A stretch of 64,000 bases of DNA from Roseovarius litorisediminis (GCF_900172295.1 NZ_FWFL01000009.1:62001-126000), one strand, 5' to 3'; shown: positions 1-9,370, counted from the stretch's first letter. The notes: generated by a model from the letters alone, not told the origin. Program-made: numbers and translations.

Positions 1-74
1 AGATCAAGAATGGTTGTAATATCGGTGGGCGAGAGGGGTTCGATCCCCAGAAGGTGGGATTGTGAAAAGCTCAT
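1..74 (-). CDS. pyrB: Aspartate carbamoyltransferase, N-terminal fragment (cut by window edge)
   Basis: Only the first 24 codons are inside the window. Read on the minus strand from an ATG they give MSFSQSHLLGIEPLSPTDIT and then TILD. The HLLGIExLSPTDI stretch is the usual N-terminus of catalytic aspartate carbamoyltransferase in Rhodobacterales. The family catalyses carbamoyl phosphate plus aspartate to N-carbamoylaspartate, the committed step of pyrimidine synthesis. The rest lies to the left of the window, so active-site residues cannot be checked. It is divergent from the uracil-DNA glycosylase gene. The call rests on a short but characteristic match. Confidence 0.75.
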   Translation of the reverse strand, partial: MSFSQSHLLGIEPLSPTDITTILD

Positions 75-368
75 CCGCCGCTCCGTGCCTGAAATCTGCC
101 CGCTTATAGAAAGGCCTTGGCCCCGGAGCAAGCCGGGGTTTCAATTCGTGATGAAACCTACATTGGCAGGCTTTTGGGTTTTACCCGATTCATCGGATAA
201 CAGACAGCCTTTCATCCATAATTTCAAATCATCCCGCAGCATATGAAGTTTGGCATTTCATGTTTATCTTTTTGACATGACGCGGGTTTACCGCGCCCAG
301 GGCAAGAATAGAGACCGGGGAAGGAATGAGTGGTTTTACCCGGCGCGTTGCCAGTCTAGATTTGCCGC
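75..368. other. Divergent intergenic region, pyrB / uracil-DNA glycosylase
   Basis: No convincing gene is seen. The sequence holds a GC hairpin at 121-138 (CCCCGG, six-base loop, CCGGGG, then TTT), which lies in the presumed pyrB leader. A TTGACA box at about 272-277 could be a -35 element for the rightward gene, but I see no good -10 partner. No strong Shine-Dalgarno precedes the downstream ATG. Confidence 0.5.
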
Positions 369-1154
369 ATGGAATCGGCCTTAGATTTTCACCACGCGAA
401 GGCACTGCTGGACTGGCAGATCGAACTCGGTGCGACCGAGTCGATTGGCGATGAGCCTGTTAATCGCTATGAGGTGCCAGAAAAGCAGGCCAAACCTGTC
501 TCGACAACCCCTGCCCCCGTGGCGGCCCCGGCCCAAACAATACAGGCCGATCCGGTGGCGGAGGCCAAAACGGCCGCTGCCGGAGCAGATACGCTTGAAG
601 GCTTGCGTGCGGCTATGGCCGGGTTTGAGCATTGCGAGTTGAAGCGTGGGGCGAGAAATCTGGTCTTTGCCGATGGCAACCCCAATGCCCGCGTGATGAT
701 CATTGGCGAGGCGCCGGGAAGGGATGAGGATATGCAAGGCAAGCCCTTTGTTGGTCGTGCCGGGCAATTGCTGGACCGAATGTTTGCTGCCATTGATTTG
801 GGTCGCAACGAAGAAAAACCCGAACAGGCGGTCTATATCACCAATGTCCTGCCGTGGCGCCCACCCCAGAACCGTGACCCCAAACCCGAAGAGATCGCCA
901 TGTTGTTGCCCTTCGTGCAACGCCATGTCGAGCTGGTGAATCCCGATATCGTGGTGCTGATGGGCAATATCAGCTGTCAGGCGGGGCTTAGCAAACGCGG
1001 CATTACCCGGCTGCGCGGCCAATGGGTACAGGCCTATGGCAAACCTGCCCTGCCGATGTTCCACCCTGCCTATTTACTGCGCAGCCCCCACGCCAAACGC
1101 GAGGCCTGGGCTGATCTTCTGGATCTGCAGGCGCGGTTGAGGGGCGACACATGA
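369..1154 (+). CDS. Uracil-DNA glycosylase superfamily protein, family 4-like but lacking the Fe-S cysteines
   Basis: This 261-residue protein belongs to the uracil-DNA glycosylase superfamily, which cuts uracil from DNA in base-excision repair. Motifs seen are GEAPGRDE at 113-120, PFVGRAGQLLD at 126-136, TNVLPWRPPQNRDP near 158-171 and HPAYLLRSP at 232-240. Family 4 enzymes use four cysteines to hold a 4Fe-4S cluster. Here only Cys89 sits at such a place, and the usual KC of the TNV motif is PW. The cluster is therefore probably absent, as in some alphaproteobacterial members. The first 75 residues are Ala/Pro-rich and look like a linker. The stop overlaps the next gene by four bases, so they are probably cotranscribed. 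The start lacks a clear ribosome site. Confidence 0.85.
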   Translation: MESALDFHHAKALLDWQIELGATESIGDEPVNRYEVPEKQAKPVSTTPAPVAAPAQTIQADPVAEAKTAAAGADTLEGLRAAMAGFEHCELKRGARNLVFADGNPNARVMIIGEAPGRDEDMQGKPFVGRAGQLLDRMFAAIDLGRNEEKPEQAVYITNVLPWRPPQNRDPKPEEIAMLLPFVQRHVELVNPDIVVLMGNISCQAGLSKRGITRLRGQWVQAYGKPALPMFHPAYLLRSPHAKREAWADLLDLQARLRGDT

Positions 1155-1750
1155 GAATCATGGCGTTTTCGGACCTTCACCACGCTCGCGGCCGGGCGGA
1201 AATCCTGGTTGAGGCCAGCCGCGAGGCTGATCTGGTGATTGGGGCCGGGGATTTCTGCGATATGCGGCAACACTTGCCTGAGGCGATGAACCTGCTATCG
1301 GGCATTTCCGCGCCACTGGTCGTTGTCCCCGGTAATGCCGAAAGTGATGCCGAGCTGCGCGATGCAGCCCATATCGGCACCCAGGTGTTACACGGGGCGG
1401 GCACGACTATTGATGGGCTCACCCTGTTTGGTCTGGGCTACGGGGTGCCAACCACACCTTTTGGGGAGTGGTCCTGCGACCTGTCCGAAACACAGGCCGC
1501 CGAGATGCTGGCAAGATGCGAAGCGGCAGACATTCTTATCCTGCATTCGCCCCCCAAAGGCGTGGCCGATATGACATCAACCGGACTGTCCGTCGGCTCG
1601 CGCGCAATTTTTGACGCCATCGAACGGATCCAGCCAAAACTGGCGGTCTGCGGCCATATCCATGACAGCTGGGGCATATCCGGTCAGATCGGCAACACAA
1701 AAGTGGTCAACCTTGGCCCCAACCCCAACTGGTTTGAGATAAGCCCATGA
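1151..1750 (+). CDS. Calcineurin-like metallophosphoesterase
   Basis: The 199-residue product carries the metallophosphoesterase motif series: DLH at 8-10, GAGD at 31-34, GN at 61-62, a lone His at 132 in LHSPPKG, and GHIH at 168-171. These residues bind two divalent metals in the family. The substrate cannot be predicted; relatives hydrolyse phosphomonoesters, phosphodiesters or nucleotides. It overlaps the glycosylase stop by ATGA and is itself overlapped by the LysE gene, so translational coupling is likely. No signal peptide is seen, so it is probably cytoplasmic. Confidence 0.8.
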   Translation: MRIMAFSDLHHARGRAEILVEASREADLVIGAGDFCDMRQHLPEAMNLLSGISAPLVVVPGNAESDAELRDAAHIGTQVLHGAGTTIDGLTLFGLGYGVPTTPFGEWSCDLSETQAAEMLARCEAADILILHSPPKGVADMTSTGLSVGSRAIFDAIERIQPKLAVCGHIHDSWGISGQIGNTKVVNLGPNPNWFEISP

Positions 1751-2367
1751 TCGACCCGATTGTTCTGTTGACCTTTATCCCCGCAGCGCTGGCGCTGAAC
1801 CTGTCACCGGGGGCGGATATGATGTTCTGCCTCGGGCTTGGCCTGCGCTCGGGTCCGCGCGCGGCCATGGCCGCCAGCGCCGGGATTTCCGTTGGCGGCC
1901 TGGTGCATGTCACTCTGGCCGGTCTGGGTCTGGGCGCGCTGGTGGCAGCCGTGCCTTGGGTGTTTGATGTGATCCGCTGGATCGGTGTGGGCTACCTGCT
2001 ATGGCTTGCATTTAATGCACTAACCGCCCGCCCCACAGCCGCCGACACCCCGCCAACCCCTGCAAGACGCGCCTTTCGCGAAGGAGTATTGGTAAACCTC
2101 ACCAACCCCAAGGTTATCCTGTTTGTCCTGGCTTTCGTGCCACAATTCGTTGACCCTGCAGGCGGGCCCATTCTGCTGCAGTTTCTGATCTTCGGCCTCG
2201 TACTGGCCATCGGAGGGTTCGTAATCAACGGCGGCGTGGGTGTTTTTGCCGGCGGTTTGGGGCGCGCACTGACAACCTCGCCCCGGTTTGCCCGCGGTCT
2301 GGGTTATGTCAGTGCCGCGATTTTTACCGCTCTGGCCGCCCGGCTGGCACTGTTGGAAAGGGCCTGA
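1747..2367 (+). CDS. LysE/RhtB family amino-acid exporter
   Basis: This is a 206-residue hydrophobic protein with about six predicted membrane segments. The N-terminal region LNLSPGADMMFCLGLGLRSG matches the LysE/RhtB signature, in which a conserved Pro-Gly follows the first helix. LTNPKVILFVLAFVPQFV near residues 117-134 is the second family signature. Members export amino acids or derivatives such as homoserine and threonine across the inner membrane; the substrate here is unknown. It overlaps the phosphoesterase stop and sits four bases before moaB, within the same apparent operon. Confidence 0.85.
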   Translation: MIDPIVLLTFIPAALALNLSPGADMMFCLGLGLRSGPRAAMAASAGISVGGLVHVTLAGLGLGALVAAVPWVFDVIRWIGVGYLLWLAFNALTARPTAADTPPTPARRAFREGVLVNLTNPKVILFVLAFVPQFVDPAGGPILLQFLIFGLVLAIGGFVINGGVGVFAGGLGRALTTSPRFARGLGYVSAAIFTALAARLALLERA

Positions 2368-2371
2368 CACG

Positions 2372-2914
2372 ATGTCGCGCATTGACGAAACCCTTGAATT
2401 CATCCCCGTCCGCATCGCGGTGCTGACAGTCAGCGACAGCCGCAGCCTGGCCGATGATCGCTCGGGCGATACGCTGGCAGCCCGGATCACGCAGGCAGGC
2501 CATATTATGGCGGATCGCAAAATCATCCGCGATGAACGCACCCTGATTGCGGATCAGCTACGCGACTGGATTGCGCAGGAAAACATAGACGTGATCATCT
2601 CGACCGGGGGCACAGGGCTGACGGGGCGTGATGTCACGGTCGAGGCGCACCGCGATGTCTATGAGAAAGAAATCGAGGCTTTTGGAACGGTTTTCACCCT
2701 CGTCAGCATGCAGAAAATCGGCACCAGCGCCGTCCAAAGCCGCGCCACGGGCGGCGTTGCTGGCGGTACATACCTTTTTGCCTTGCCCGGCAGCCCCGGT
2801 GCCTGCAAGGATGCCTGGGACGAAATCCTGAAATTTCAGCTGGATTACCGCCACCGGCCCTGCAACTTTGTGGAAATAATGCCGCGACTTGAAGAACATA
2901 AGCGCCGGAAATAG
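2372..2914 (+). CDS. moaB: Molybdenum cofactor biosynthesis protein B
   Basis: The 180-residue protein has the MoaB/MogA fold signatures VLTVSDSRS near the N-terminus and STGGTGLTGRDVT in the middle, with LPGSPGACKDAWDEIL towards the end. MoaB/Mog proteins bind molybdopterin and adenylate it before molybdate insertion. The ATG chosen lies just after the LysE stop; an in-frame upstream extension runs into LysE and is unlikely to be used. Some Rhodobacterales MoaB proteins may replace MogA, so MoaB versus Mog is a naming choice. No other molybdopterin gene is near. Confidence 0.88.
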   Translation: MSRIDETLEFIPVRIAVLTVSDSRSLADDRSGDTLAARITQAGHIMADRKIIRDERTLIADQLRDWIAQENIDVIISTGGTGLTGRDVTVEAHRDVYEKEIEAFGTVFTLVSMQKIGTSAVQSRATGGVAGGTYLFALPGSPGACKDAWDEILKFQLDYRHRPCNFVEIMPRLEEHKRRK

Positions 2915-3010
2915 CGCGATATCGCGTATAAGTCCTTAAGCTTGGCATTTCGTGCGACCTGCTTACATTAAGACAGACCGATTTCGGTCATGATCAAGGG
3001 TTGGAAACAC

Positions 3011-4468
3011 ATGCGGTTTCTACGCAATAGTCTGACCGGCCTGTTCCTGCTGTCCGTGACACTGGGATTGTTCGTGTATGCCGGATTCACTGTGGTTTCG
3101 GCAATTAATGAGCGTTTGGCACAAGAATCCAAAGTGCCTGTACGCAACGAACGGGTTTTCGCTGTAACCGTGGTTGAAGCTCGCGAAGAGACCATAGCCC
3201 CCACACTTACTGCATTTGGAGAGGTAAAAAGCAGCCGAACTCTTGAAATTCGCGCCAAGGCAAGTGGCACTCTGGTTGAAATTGCAGCAGAGTTCGTCGA
3301 AGGCGGGCGCGTTCAGGCTGGCCAGTTGCTGGCGCTCGTCGATCCTGCAGATGCTCAGTCGGCACTGGATCGCGCCAAAAGCGACCTGCTGGATGCTGAG
3401 GCTGAAAAACGCGAGGCCGCCCGCGCACTGGTGCTGGCGAGGGATGAACTGGCTGCAGCCAGAGCGCAATCGCAATTGCGCGACCGTGCCTTTGTTCGAC
3501 AGCGCGACCTGGAAGATCGCGGTGTTGGGACAGCTGCAACCGTGGAAACAGCAGAACTTTCGGCAGCGCAAGCCCGACAGGCCGTAATAGCCAGCCGGCA
3601 GGGATTGGCAAATGCCGAGGCCCGCGTAGATCAGGCAACGACGCAGCTGCGACGTGCAGAGATTGCCTTGGCCGAGGCCAAGCGCCGGCTGCAAGACACC
3701 CGGGTTGTCGCAGGATTTTCAGGTACTCTTAGCAATGTGACCGCGGTTCAGGGGGGCTTGGTGTCCAACAATGAACAACTTGCCAATCTGATTGACGCCA
3801 AGACGCTTGAGGTCGCATTCAGGGTATCAACGCAGCAATACGCCCGTTTGCTGGACGAGAGCGGTTCATTGCGTAAAATGCCGGTCGAAATCACCCTGGA
3901 TGTTTTTGGCGAAGATCTGACCTACAGCGGCATGATCAGTCGTGACAGCGCAATTGTAGGCGAAGGACAAACCGGGCGACTGATCTATGCCACTCTGGGG
4001 TTCGCTCCCGGTTTGAAACCTGGTGACTTCGTAACGGTCGAAATTGAAGAACCTCCTCTGAAACGCATGGTAAGATTGCCTGCAACCTCTCTTGGGGCCG
4101 ATGGCAGCATCCTGATTCTGGACGACACCAACCGGCTGACAGCTATGAAAGTTGATCTGATCCGCCGACAGGGTGACGATATTCTGGTATTTGCCGAAGG
4201 GCTGGAAGGACGCACTGTTGTGGCCGAACGCTCGCCCTTGTTGGGTGCAGGTATCAAGGTCCGGCCCTTGCAGCGCCAAGGCCAGGCAAACGCTGCAACG
4301 CCTGAAATGTTGGAGTTGAGCCAAACCCGCCGCGCCCGGCTGGTATCATTCGTTGAAACCAGCACCGACCTTCCTGAAGCGGTCAAGTCACGTCTGCTTG
4401 GTCAACTGGAGCAGGCACGCGTCCCCGCCAGCATGGTGAAACGGCTGGAACGCCGCATGGGCGGCTGA
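3011..4468 (+). CDS. RND efflux system, periplasmic adaptor (membrane fusion) subunit
   Basis: The protein of about 485 residues starts with a single hydrophobic anchor (LTGLFLLSVTLGLFVYAGF). A lipoyl/barrel-sandwich half (SSRTLEIRAKASGTLVEIA) follows, then a long Ala/Glu/Arg-rich alpha-helical hairpin around residues 120-235. The second lipoyl half (TRVVAGFSGTLSNVTAV) and a beta-barrel come next. This is the HlyD/AcrA-type layout that joins an inner-membrane pump to an outer-membrane channel. Another in-frame ATG lies 21 bases upstream; AAGGG nine to ten bases before this one favours the later start. The permease gene follows after three bases. The pumped substrate is unknown. Confidence 0.85.
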   Translation: MRFLRNSLTGLFLLSVTLGLFVYAGFTVVSAINERLAQESKVPVRNERVFAVTVVEAREETIAPTLTAFGEVKSSRTLEIRAKASGTLVEIAAEFVEGGRVQAGQLLALVDPADAQSALDRAKSDLLDAEAEKREAARALVLARDELAAARAQSQLRDRAFVRQRDLEDRGVGTAATVETAELSAAQARQAVIASRQGLANAEARVDQATTQLRRAEIALAEAKRRLQDTRVVAGFSGTLSNVTAVQGGLVSNNEQLANLIDAKTLEVAFRVSTQQYARLLDESGSLRKMPVEITLDVFGEDLTYSGMISRDSAIVGEGQTGRLIYATLGFAPGLKPGDFVTVEIEEPPLKRMVRLPATSLGADGSILILDDTNRLTAMKVDLIRRQGDDILVFAEGLEGRTVVAERSPLLGAGIKVRPLQRQGQANAATPEMLELSQTRRARLVSFVETSTDLPEAVKSRLLGQLEQARVPASMVKRLERRMGG

Positions 4469-4471
4469 CCT

Positions 4472-7400
4472 GTGACACGCCCGCTTCCTCATTCGGCCGG
4501 TGGTTTGCTGTCCTACTTCACGCGACACCGGACAGCGGCCAACCTGTTGCTGACTGTCCTGATTGTCTTGGGACTTGCCGCGTTGCCACGGATGCGGGCG
4601 CAGTTTTTCCCTGATGTCATAGTAGACAATATATCGGTGTCAGTTGTCTGGGATGGGGCCAGCGCAGAAGACGTGGACAACGCGATCATTCAGGCAGTTG
4701 AACCGGTGTTGCTGGCTGTCGAAGGCGTAAAAAGCAGTTGGGCCACCAGCCGCGAAAACCGTGCCCATATCCAATTGGAGTTTGAACCCGGCTTGGATAT
4801 TGGCCGTGCCGCCGATGACGTACAGGCGGCGATTGACACGGTGACCCTGCTACCTGAGGACGCGGAAGAACCCGAAGTGCGGCGCGATGTCTGGGTGGAC
4901 AGGGTAACCGACATTGTCATCACAGGACCTGTCGCAGCCGAACAGCTTGGGCTTTTTGCAGATGAGTTACTGGTCCGTCTTTTTGATGCTGGCGTGACCC
5001 GTACTTCCGTGCGGGGTGTGGCCGCACCCGAAACAATCATCGAAGTGCCATCGACCAACCTGATTGCCCATGACATCACGATGACAGAGATCGCCGACGC
5101 CATAGCGCAAGAGGTTGCGACCGATCCCGCAGGCGATGTCAGCGGATCGAATACACGCGTCCGCACCGGTGTTGAAAAGCGCGACCCTGACAAAATTTCT
5201 GATATCGTGCTGATTTCCCGTCAGGATGGCACAAAACTTACGGTCGGTGACATCGCAACGGTTAAAGCAAGCAGTATCACCAGTGACTTAAGCTTTTTTG
5301 TCGGCGATGCGCCCGCGATGTCGATTAGGGTTGACCGTTCAGATCAAGGTGACGCTCTGAAAATTCAAGCCACGGTCGAAGACATCGCTGCCAAACTGGA
5401 AGAAACCCTGCCCGAAGGCGTCAGTATCGAACTGATCCGAACACGTTCGGATGCGATATCGGGGCGTCTTAATGTGCTGCTCAGCAACGGCGCAACCGGT
5501 TTGGCGCTGGTTCTTGGCTTGCTGTTCCTGTTTCTGAATGCACGCACAGCATTCTGGGTGGCCGCTGGTATTCCGGTATCCATGATGGCTGCGATTGCAA
5601 TGATGTATCTGGCGGGTCTGACGATCAATATGGTTTCGCTATTCGCGCTCATCATTACTTTGGGTATCGTTGTAGATGATGCCATTGTCGTGGGCGAACA
5701 TGCCGATGCACGCGTACGCAAGCTGGGTGAAGGCCCCATCGAAGCATCGGAAAATGCAGCGCGTCGAATGGCGGTTCCTGTTTTTTCCGCCACGCTGACC
5801 ACACTTATCGCTTTTTTCGGACTGACAGCCATCGGTGGGCGGTTCGGAGATCTGATCATCGATATTCCATTTACCGTGATCGTGGTGCTGACCGCCAGTC
5901 TGGTAGAATGCTTTCTTATTTTACCCAATCACATGTCACACGCGTTGCGACATGCAGGCAAGCAGCATTGGTATGACTGGCCCAGCCGTATAGTGAACCG
6001 GGGGTTCGTCTGGCTTCGTGATCGGGCATTCCGACGCTTCATGAAATTCGTGATTTGGGCACGATACCCGGTATTTGCCGGCATGGTACTGATTTTGTCC
6101 TCGCAGATCGCCGTTTTCATTGGTGGCGATGTGACCTGGCGCTTTTTCAACGCGCCCGAACGCGGAAGTGTCACTGGCAGTTTCGCCATGACCTCTGGGG
6201 CGACCCGCGAAGATTCGCTGGAAATGATGCAGGAGATGCAGCGCGCGACCGAAGCCCTGGGGCTCGAATACGAAGAACGTTACGGGCAAAATCCTCTGGA
6301 CTATGTTTTGGCGCAGGTCGGCGGCACCACCGGGCGGGGACTGGCCGGTGCCGAAACCAAAGACGAGGATCTTTTGGGGGGTATTTCGATCGAATTGATT
6401 GATGCCGATCTCAGGCCCTATTCCAGCTTCGCTTTTGTGGGCGAACTGCAGGATAAGGTCGTGCACCATCCACTGGCCGAAACCGTCAGTTTCCGGGGCT
6501 GGAGGTCTGGCCCCGGGGGGGATGCACTGGACATCCAGTTTTTTGGCGCGTCCGCAGACGTGCTGAAAGCCGCCTCGCAAGCACTGAAAGAATCGCTTGC
6601 GGGTTTTTCCATCGTCTCGGCGTTGGAAGACAATCTTGCATATGACAAACAGGAGTTGATCCTTGAACTGACCCCACAAGGGCAAGCTTTGGGCTTTACA
6701 ACTGATGCATTGGGAAAAGTGCTCCGAAACCGGATCAACGGCATCGAAGCCGCAACTTACCCCTTGGGGACGCGCAGCGCCGAAATCAGGGTCGAACTTC
6801 CGGAAGGCGAATTGGCGGCGGATTTCCTTGAAAGGATGCAGTTGCGCACGCCCGCGGGCGAATACGTTCTGCTTGCAGATATTGTCAGCGTGGAACGACG
6901 CACCGGGTTTTCTACAGTAAAGCGAAACAACGGTGTTCGGGTCATCAATATCACCGGTGATATTTCAGAGGACGACCCGGCAGAGGCCGAAAAAGTCATG
7001 AAATTGCTGGAAACCGAGATTTTGCCAACGATATCCAGCGAACATCAGGTCGAATGGCGGATGTCGGGCCTATCTGAACAGGAAGATGACTTTATTAAAG
7101 ATGCGCGGCTTGGGCTTATCCTTACATTGACTGGAATCTATCTTGTTCTGGCTTGGGTATTTGCAAGCTGGACTAGACCCATTGTTGTCATGGCCATCAT
7201 TCCTTTTGGTCTGGTGGGAACAATATATGGGCACCACCAGTGGGACGTTCCGCTAAGCATGTTTTCGGTCGTCGGTCTGTTGGGAATGACAGGCATCATT
7301 ATTAACGATTCAATCGTTCTGGTGACGACGATAGACGAATATGCAAAAGAGAAGGGATTGATTGGTTCGATCATTGAGGGAACCGCTGATCGGCTGCGCG

Positions 7401-7861
7401 CCGTTCTTTTGACGACACTGACCACTGTTCTGGGGTTGGCACCGCTTTTGTTCGAGCGGTCTCAGCAAGCACAGTTTTTAAAGCCCACGGTTATCACGCT
7501 GGTTTACGGCCTGGGTTTTGGCATGTTGATGGTTTTGTTGGTTGTACCGGCCCTGATCGCGATGCAACACGATTTCAAAAGATATTTCATGGCACTGCGT
7601 CTTGGTTTGAAATTTCGCGCCCGACGAATTCAGATTTCGCTTTTTGTCGCACTGATCGCCATAATGACGTGGATGGCATCAACACTCGGGTTCACGGTTT
7701 TCAGAGGTTCATTGCCCGCACTGATCACCAGCGTTTTGCCGATACTGGAGGAATTGTCGCCGGTGCTGTCCGCGCTTGTGGTATTCATCGCCGGATCAGC
7801 GTTCATTACCCTGCTTTGCTACATCGTCCTGGCACTGGGCCAGAAATCGAAAAAGGTCTAA
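4472..7861 (+). CDS. RND efflux transporter permease (AcrB/hydrophobe-amphiphile type)
   Basis: This 1129-residue inner-membrane pump starts at GTG three bases after the adaptor gene. The first helix follows FTRHRTAANLL, and the large periplasmic loop opens with FFPDVIVDNISVSVVWDGAS. TM4 carries GIVVDDAIVVGEHADARV, whose paired aspartates are the proton-relay residues of the family. A second copy of the fold includes GIIINDSIVLVTTIDEY. Family members export drugs, detergents or lipids using the proton gradient. The protein runs about 100 residues past the usual end, with two extra hydrophobic segments near 1052-1072 and 1095-1122. No outer-membrane channel gene is adjacent, so a distant TolC is assumed. 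Confidence 0.9.
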   Translation: MTRPLPHSAGGLLSYFTRHRTAANLLLTVLIVLGLAALPRMRAQFFPDVIVDNISVSVVWDGASAEDVDNAIIQAVEPVLLAVEGVKSSWATSRENRAHIQLEFEPGLDIGRAADDVQAAIDTVTLLPEDAEEPEVRRDVWVDRVTDIVITGPVAAEQLGLFADELLVRLFDAGVTRTSVRGVAAPETIIEVPSTNLIAHDITMTEIADAIAQEVATDPAGDVSGSNTRVRTGVEKRDPDKISDIVLISRQDGTKLTVGDIATVKASSITSDLSFFVGDAPAMSIRVDRSDQGDALKIQATVEDIAAKLEETLPEGVSIELIRTRSDAISGRLNVLLSNGATGLALVLGLLFLFLNARTAFWVAAGIPVSMMAAIAMMYLAGLTINMVSLFALIITLGIVVDDAIVVGEHADARVRKLGEGPIEASENAARRMAVPVFSATLTTLIAFFGLTAIGGRFGDLIIDIPFTVIVVLTASLVECFLILPNHMSHALRHAGKQHWYDWPSRIVNRGFVWLRDRAFRRFMKFVIWARYPVFAGMVLILSSQIAVFIGGDVTWRFFNAPERGSVTGSFAMTSGATREDSLEMMQEMQRATEALGLEYEERYGQNPLDYVLAQVGGTTGRGLAGAETKDEDLLGGISIELIDADLRPYSSFAFVGELQDKVVHHPLAETVSFRGWRSGPGGDALDIQFFGASADVLKAASQALKESLAGFSIVSALEDNLAYDKQELILELTPQGQALGFTTDALGKVLRNRINGIEAATYPLGTRSAEIRVELPEGELAADFLERMQLRTPAGEYVLLADIVSVERRTGFSTVKRNNGVRVINITGDISEDDPAEAEKVMKLLETEILPTISSEHQVEWRMSGLSEQEDDFIKDARLGLILTLTGIYLVLAWVFASWTRPIVVMAIIPFGLVGTIYGHHQWDVPLSMFSVVGLLGMTGIIINDSIVLVTTIDEYAKEKGLIGSIIEGTADRLRAVLLTTLTTVLGLAPLLFERSQQAQFLKPTVITLVYGLGFGMLMVLLVVPALIAMQHDFKRYFMALRLGLKFRARRIQISLFVALIAIMTWMASTLGFTVFRGSLPALITSVLPILEELSPVLSALVVFIAGSAFITLLCYIVLALGQKSKKV

Positions 7862-8667
7862 CCTGACGGGCAACCCTGAATATCCACCGCATGAGACTGC
7901 CCTAAAACCGTGATACGCAAACCTGAACGGTTCAACGCGAAAGCACTTCCGTTTGCGTGAAAAAGCTCGGCCTCAGCGGTGAACCGCTTTCCCTCGCGCG
8001 TCGTTTTAGGCTGAGATACCCAAATATCGGGGTTATCAGTTTCCACAATGGCGGCTTCGCTCCCACCAACAGAGGGAAGATCAATTTCGGCGGTAAGGCG
8101 CAAGCCGCCTTCAATGGGTGAAATTCGACAGGCCACCCGTGTCACCCCCCCTTCTGCCGCAGAATACGGTCGCTCCGCCAGAGCAGCAACAATGCGCGGG
8201 TCACGTTTTGAAATACCCATCGGTAATTTCTGGGAAAAGGTCACGGTGACGGGCACACAAATTTCTTTGCAGATTCCCAAATCAATCTGACCTGAAAGTG
8301 TGATCGATTGCCCTTTTTTATCTGGCGTCAGTGTAAGCGGGAGAGTTACTGAACGTTCATACCCAATGGCGCGGGCACCATTGGTCGATATCAGCTTTGG
8401 CGTTGGCCAACTCACTTCGACAGCCGCAAGATTTTCAGAGCTAAGCCAGTCAAATCTTGGTGGGATGCCTGCCTCGCCCGGCGCACGCCAATAGGTTTTC
8501 CAGCCATCATGAAGAATTATTCGAAGCGCAGCAGTATGGGTGCCATTTGCATTTTGCCACCCTGTCAGCACATGCAGATCCAGTAACTCGCCCGGTGACT
8601 TGGCAAAGGCACCGTTGGTTGCAAGGAGCAAGGCAGTAAAGCAAAAACTTAAAAGGCGGCTTATCAT
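7858..8667 (-). CDS. Secreted protein with a DsbD/ScsB N-terminal-type domain
   Basis: The product of about 269 residues begins with a clear signal peptide (ISRLLSFCFTALLLATNGAFA). It continues with a domain like the periplasmic N-terminal domain of DsbD/ScsB: WKTYWRAPGEAGIPPRFDW, then LGICKEICVPVTV with a CxxxC pair. In DsbD that domain passes electrons to periplasmic thiol-disulfide partners. Here the membrane and thioredoxin domains are missing, so this is a stand-alone domain and its partner is unknown. Alternative starts exist up to 8730; this one places the signal peptide at the N-terminus. Its stop codon overlaps that of the RND permease on the other strand. Confidence 0.75.
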   Translation of the reverse strand: MISRLLSFCFTALLLATNGAFAKSPGELLDLHVLTGWQNANGTHTAALRIILHDGWKTYWRAPGEAGIPPRFDWLSSENLAAVEVSWPTPKLISTNGARAIGYERSVTLPLTLTPDKKGQSITLSGQIDLGICKEICVPVTVTFSQKLPMGISKRDPRIVAALAERPYSAAEGGVTRVACRISPIEGGLRLTAEIDLPSVGGSEAAIVETDNPDIWVSQPKTTREGKRFTAEAELFHANGSAFALNRSGLRITVLGQSHAVDIQGCPSG

Positions 8668-8803
8668 GCCCTTCACATAGGGGTATTTCAATTGGATTTC
8701 CAATTCACATTCAAGCGAGTTTTTTTTCACTTACTACCCATCCTTCGCTTGCACAGCCCTTTGGGCACGCCCATTGTTAAGAAAACAATGCCGGAGCATA
8801 GGA

Positions 8804-9370
8804 TTGGCAAAGACCATCGACCTCAACGGAAAACTACTGATCGCGATGCCTGGCATGGGTGATCCGCGATTCGCACATTCCGTTGTTTTCATGTGTGCCC
8901 ATTCCGAGGAAGGCGCAATGGGCCTGGTGATCAACAAACCAACCGGCGACCTGTGGTTACGTGATTTGCTGGAGCAGCTATCAATCGAGCCCGGAAAGGA
9001 TGCACCTGATTTGCCCGTCTGTTTTGGCGGCCCGGTGGAACACGGGCGTGGTTTTGTATTGCATAATCGTGGTTACCATTCTGCGATATCGACACTTGAT
9101 GTGAATGATGAATTCGCGATGACCGCAACCATAGACATTCTGGAAGATCTGGCCGAAGGGCGGGGGCCAGACAAAGTCATCATGGCTCTGGGGTATGCTG
9201 GCTGGGGGCCAGGCCAACTGGAAGCAGAAATCGCCCAAAATGGATGGTTGACCTGCGAAGCCGATACGTCACTGGTTTTTGACACGTCCGCTGCCACCAA
9301 ATGGGAAGCGGCGCTGAAAAAACTGGGCGTCAGCGCTTTGGCGCTTTCTGCAAGCGCAGGCCGGGCCTAA
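8804..9370 (+). CDS. YqgE/AlgH family (UPF0301) protein
   Basis: The product is a 188-residue protein. Its N-terminal LNGKLLIAMPGMGDPRFAHSV and the following EEGAMGLVINKPT are hallmarks of the YqgE/AlgH family. LPVCFGGPVEHGRGFVLH and ALGYAGWGPGQLEAEI confirm it. The biochemical role is unsettled; AlgH was linked to regulation in Pseudomonas. The TTG start is preferred because GGAG lies about eight bases upstream and the product then has the usual family length. Another TTG lies 30 bases upstream. Confidence 0.88.
   Translation: MAKTIDLNGKLLIAMPGMGDPRFAHSVVFMCAHSEEGAMGLVINKPTGDLWLRDLLEQLSIEPGKDAPDLPVCFGGPVEHGRGFVLHNRGYHSAISTLDVNDEFAMTATIDILEDLAEGRGPDKVIMALGYAGWGPGQLEAEIAQNGWLTCEADTSLVFDTSAATKWEAALKKLGVSALALSASAGRA

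Noticed and set aside
10-246. 78-codon frame on the plus strand at the left edge
   Set aside because: Its start overlaps the antisense pyrB N-terminus, which has a clear family match; the frame itself has no motif and odd composition.
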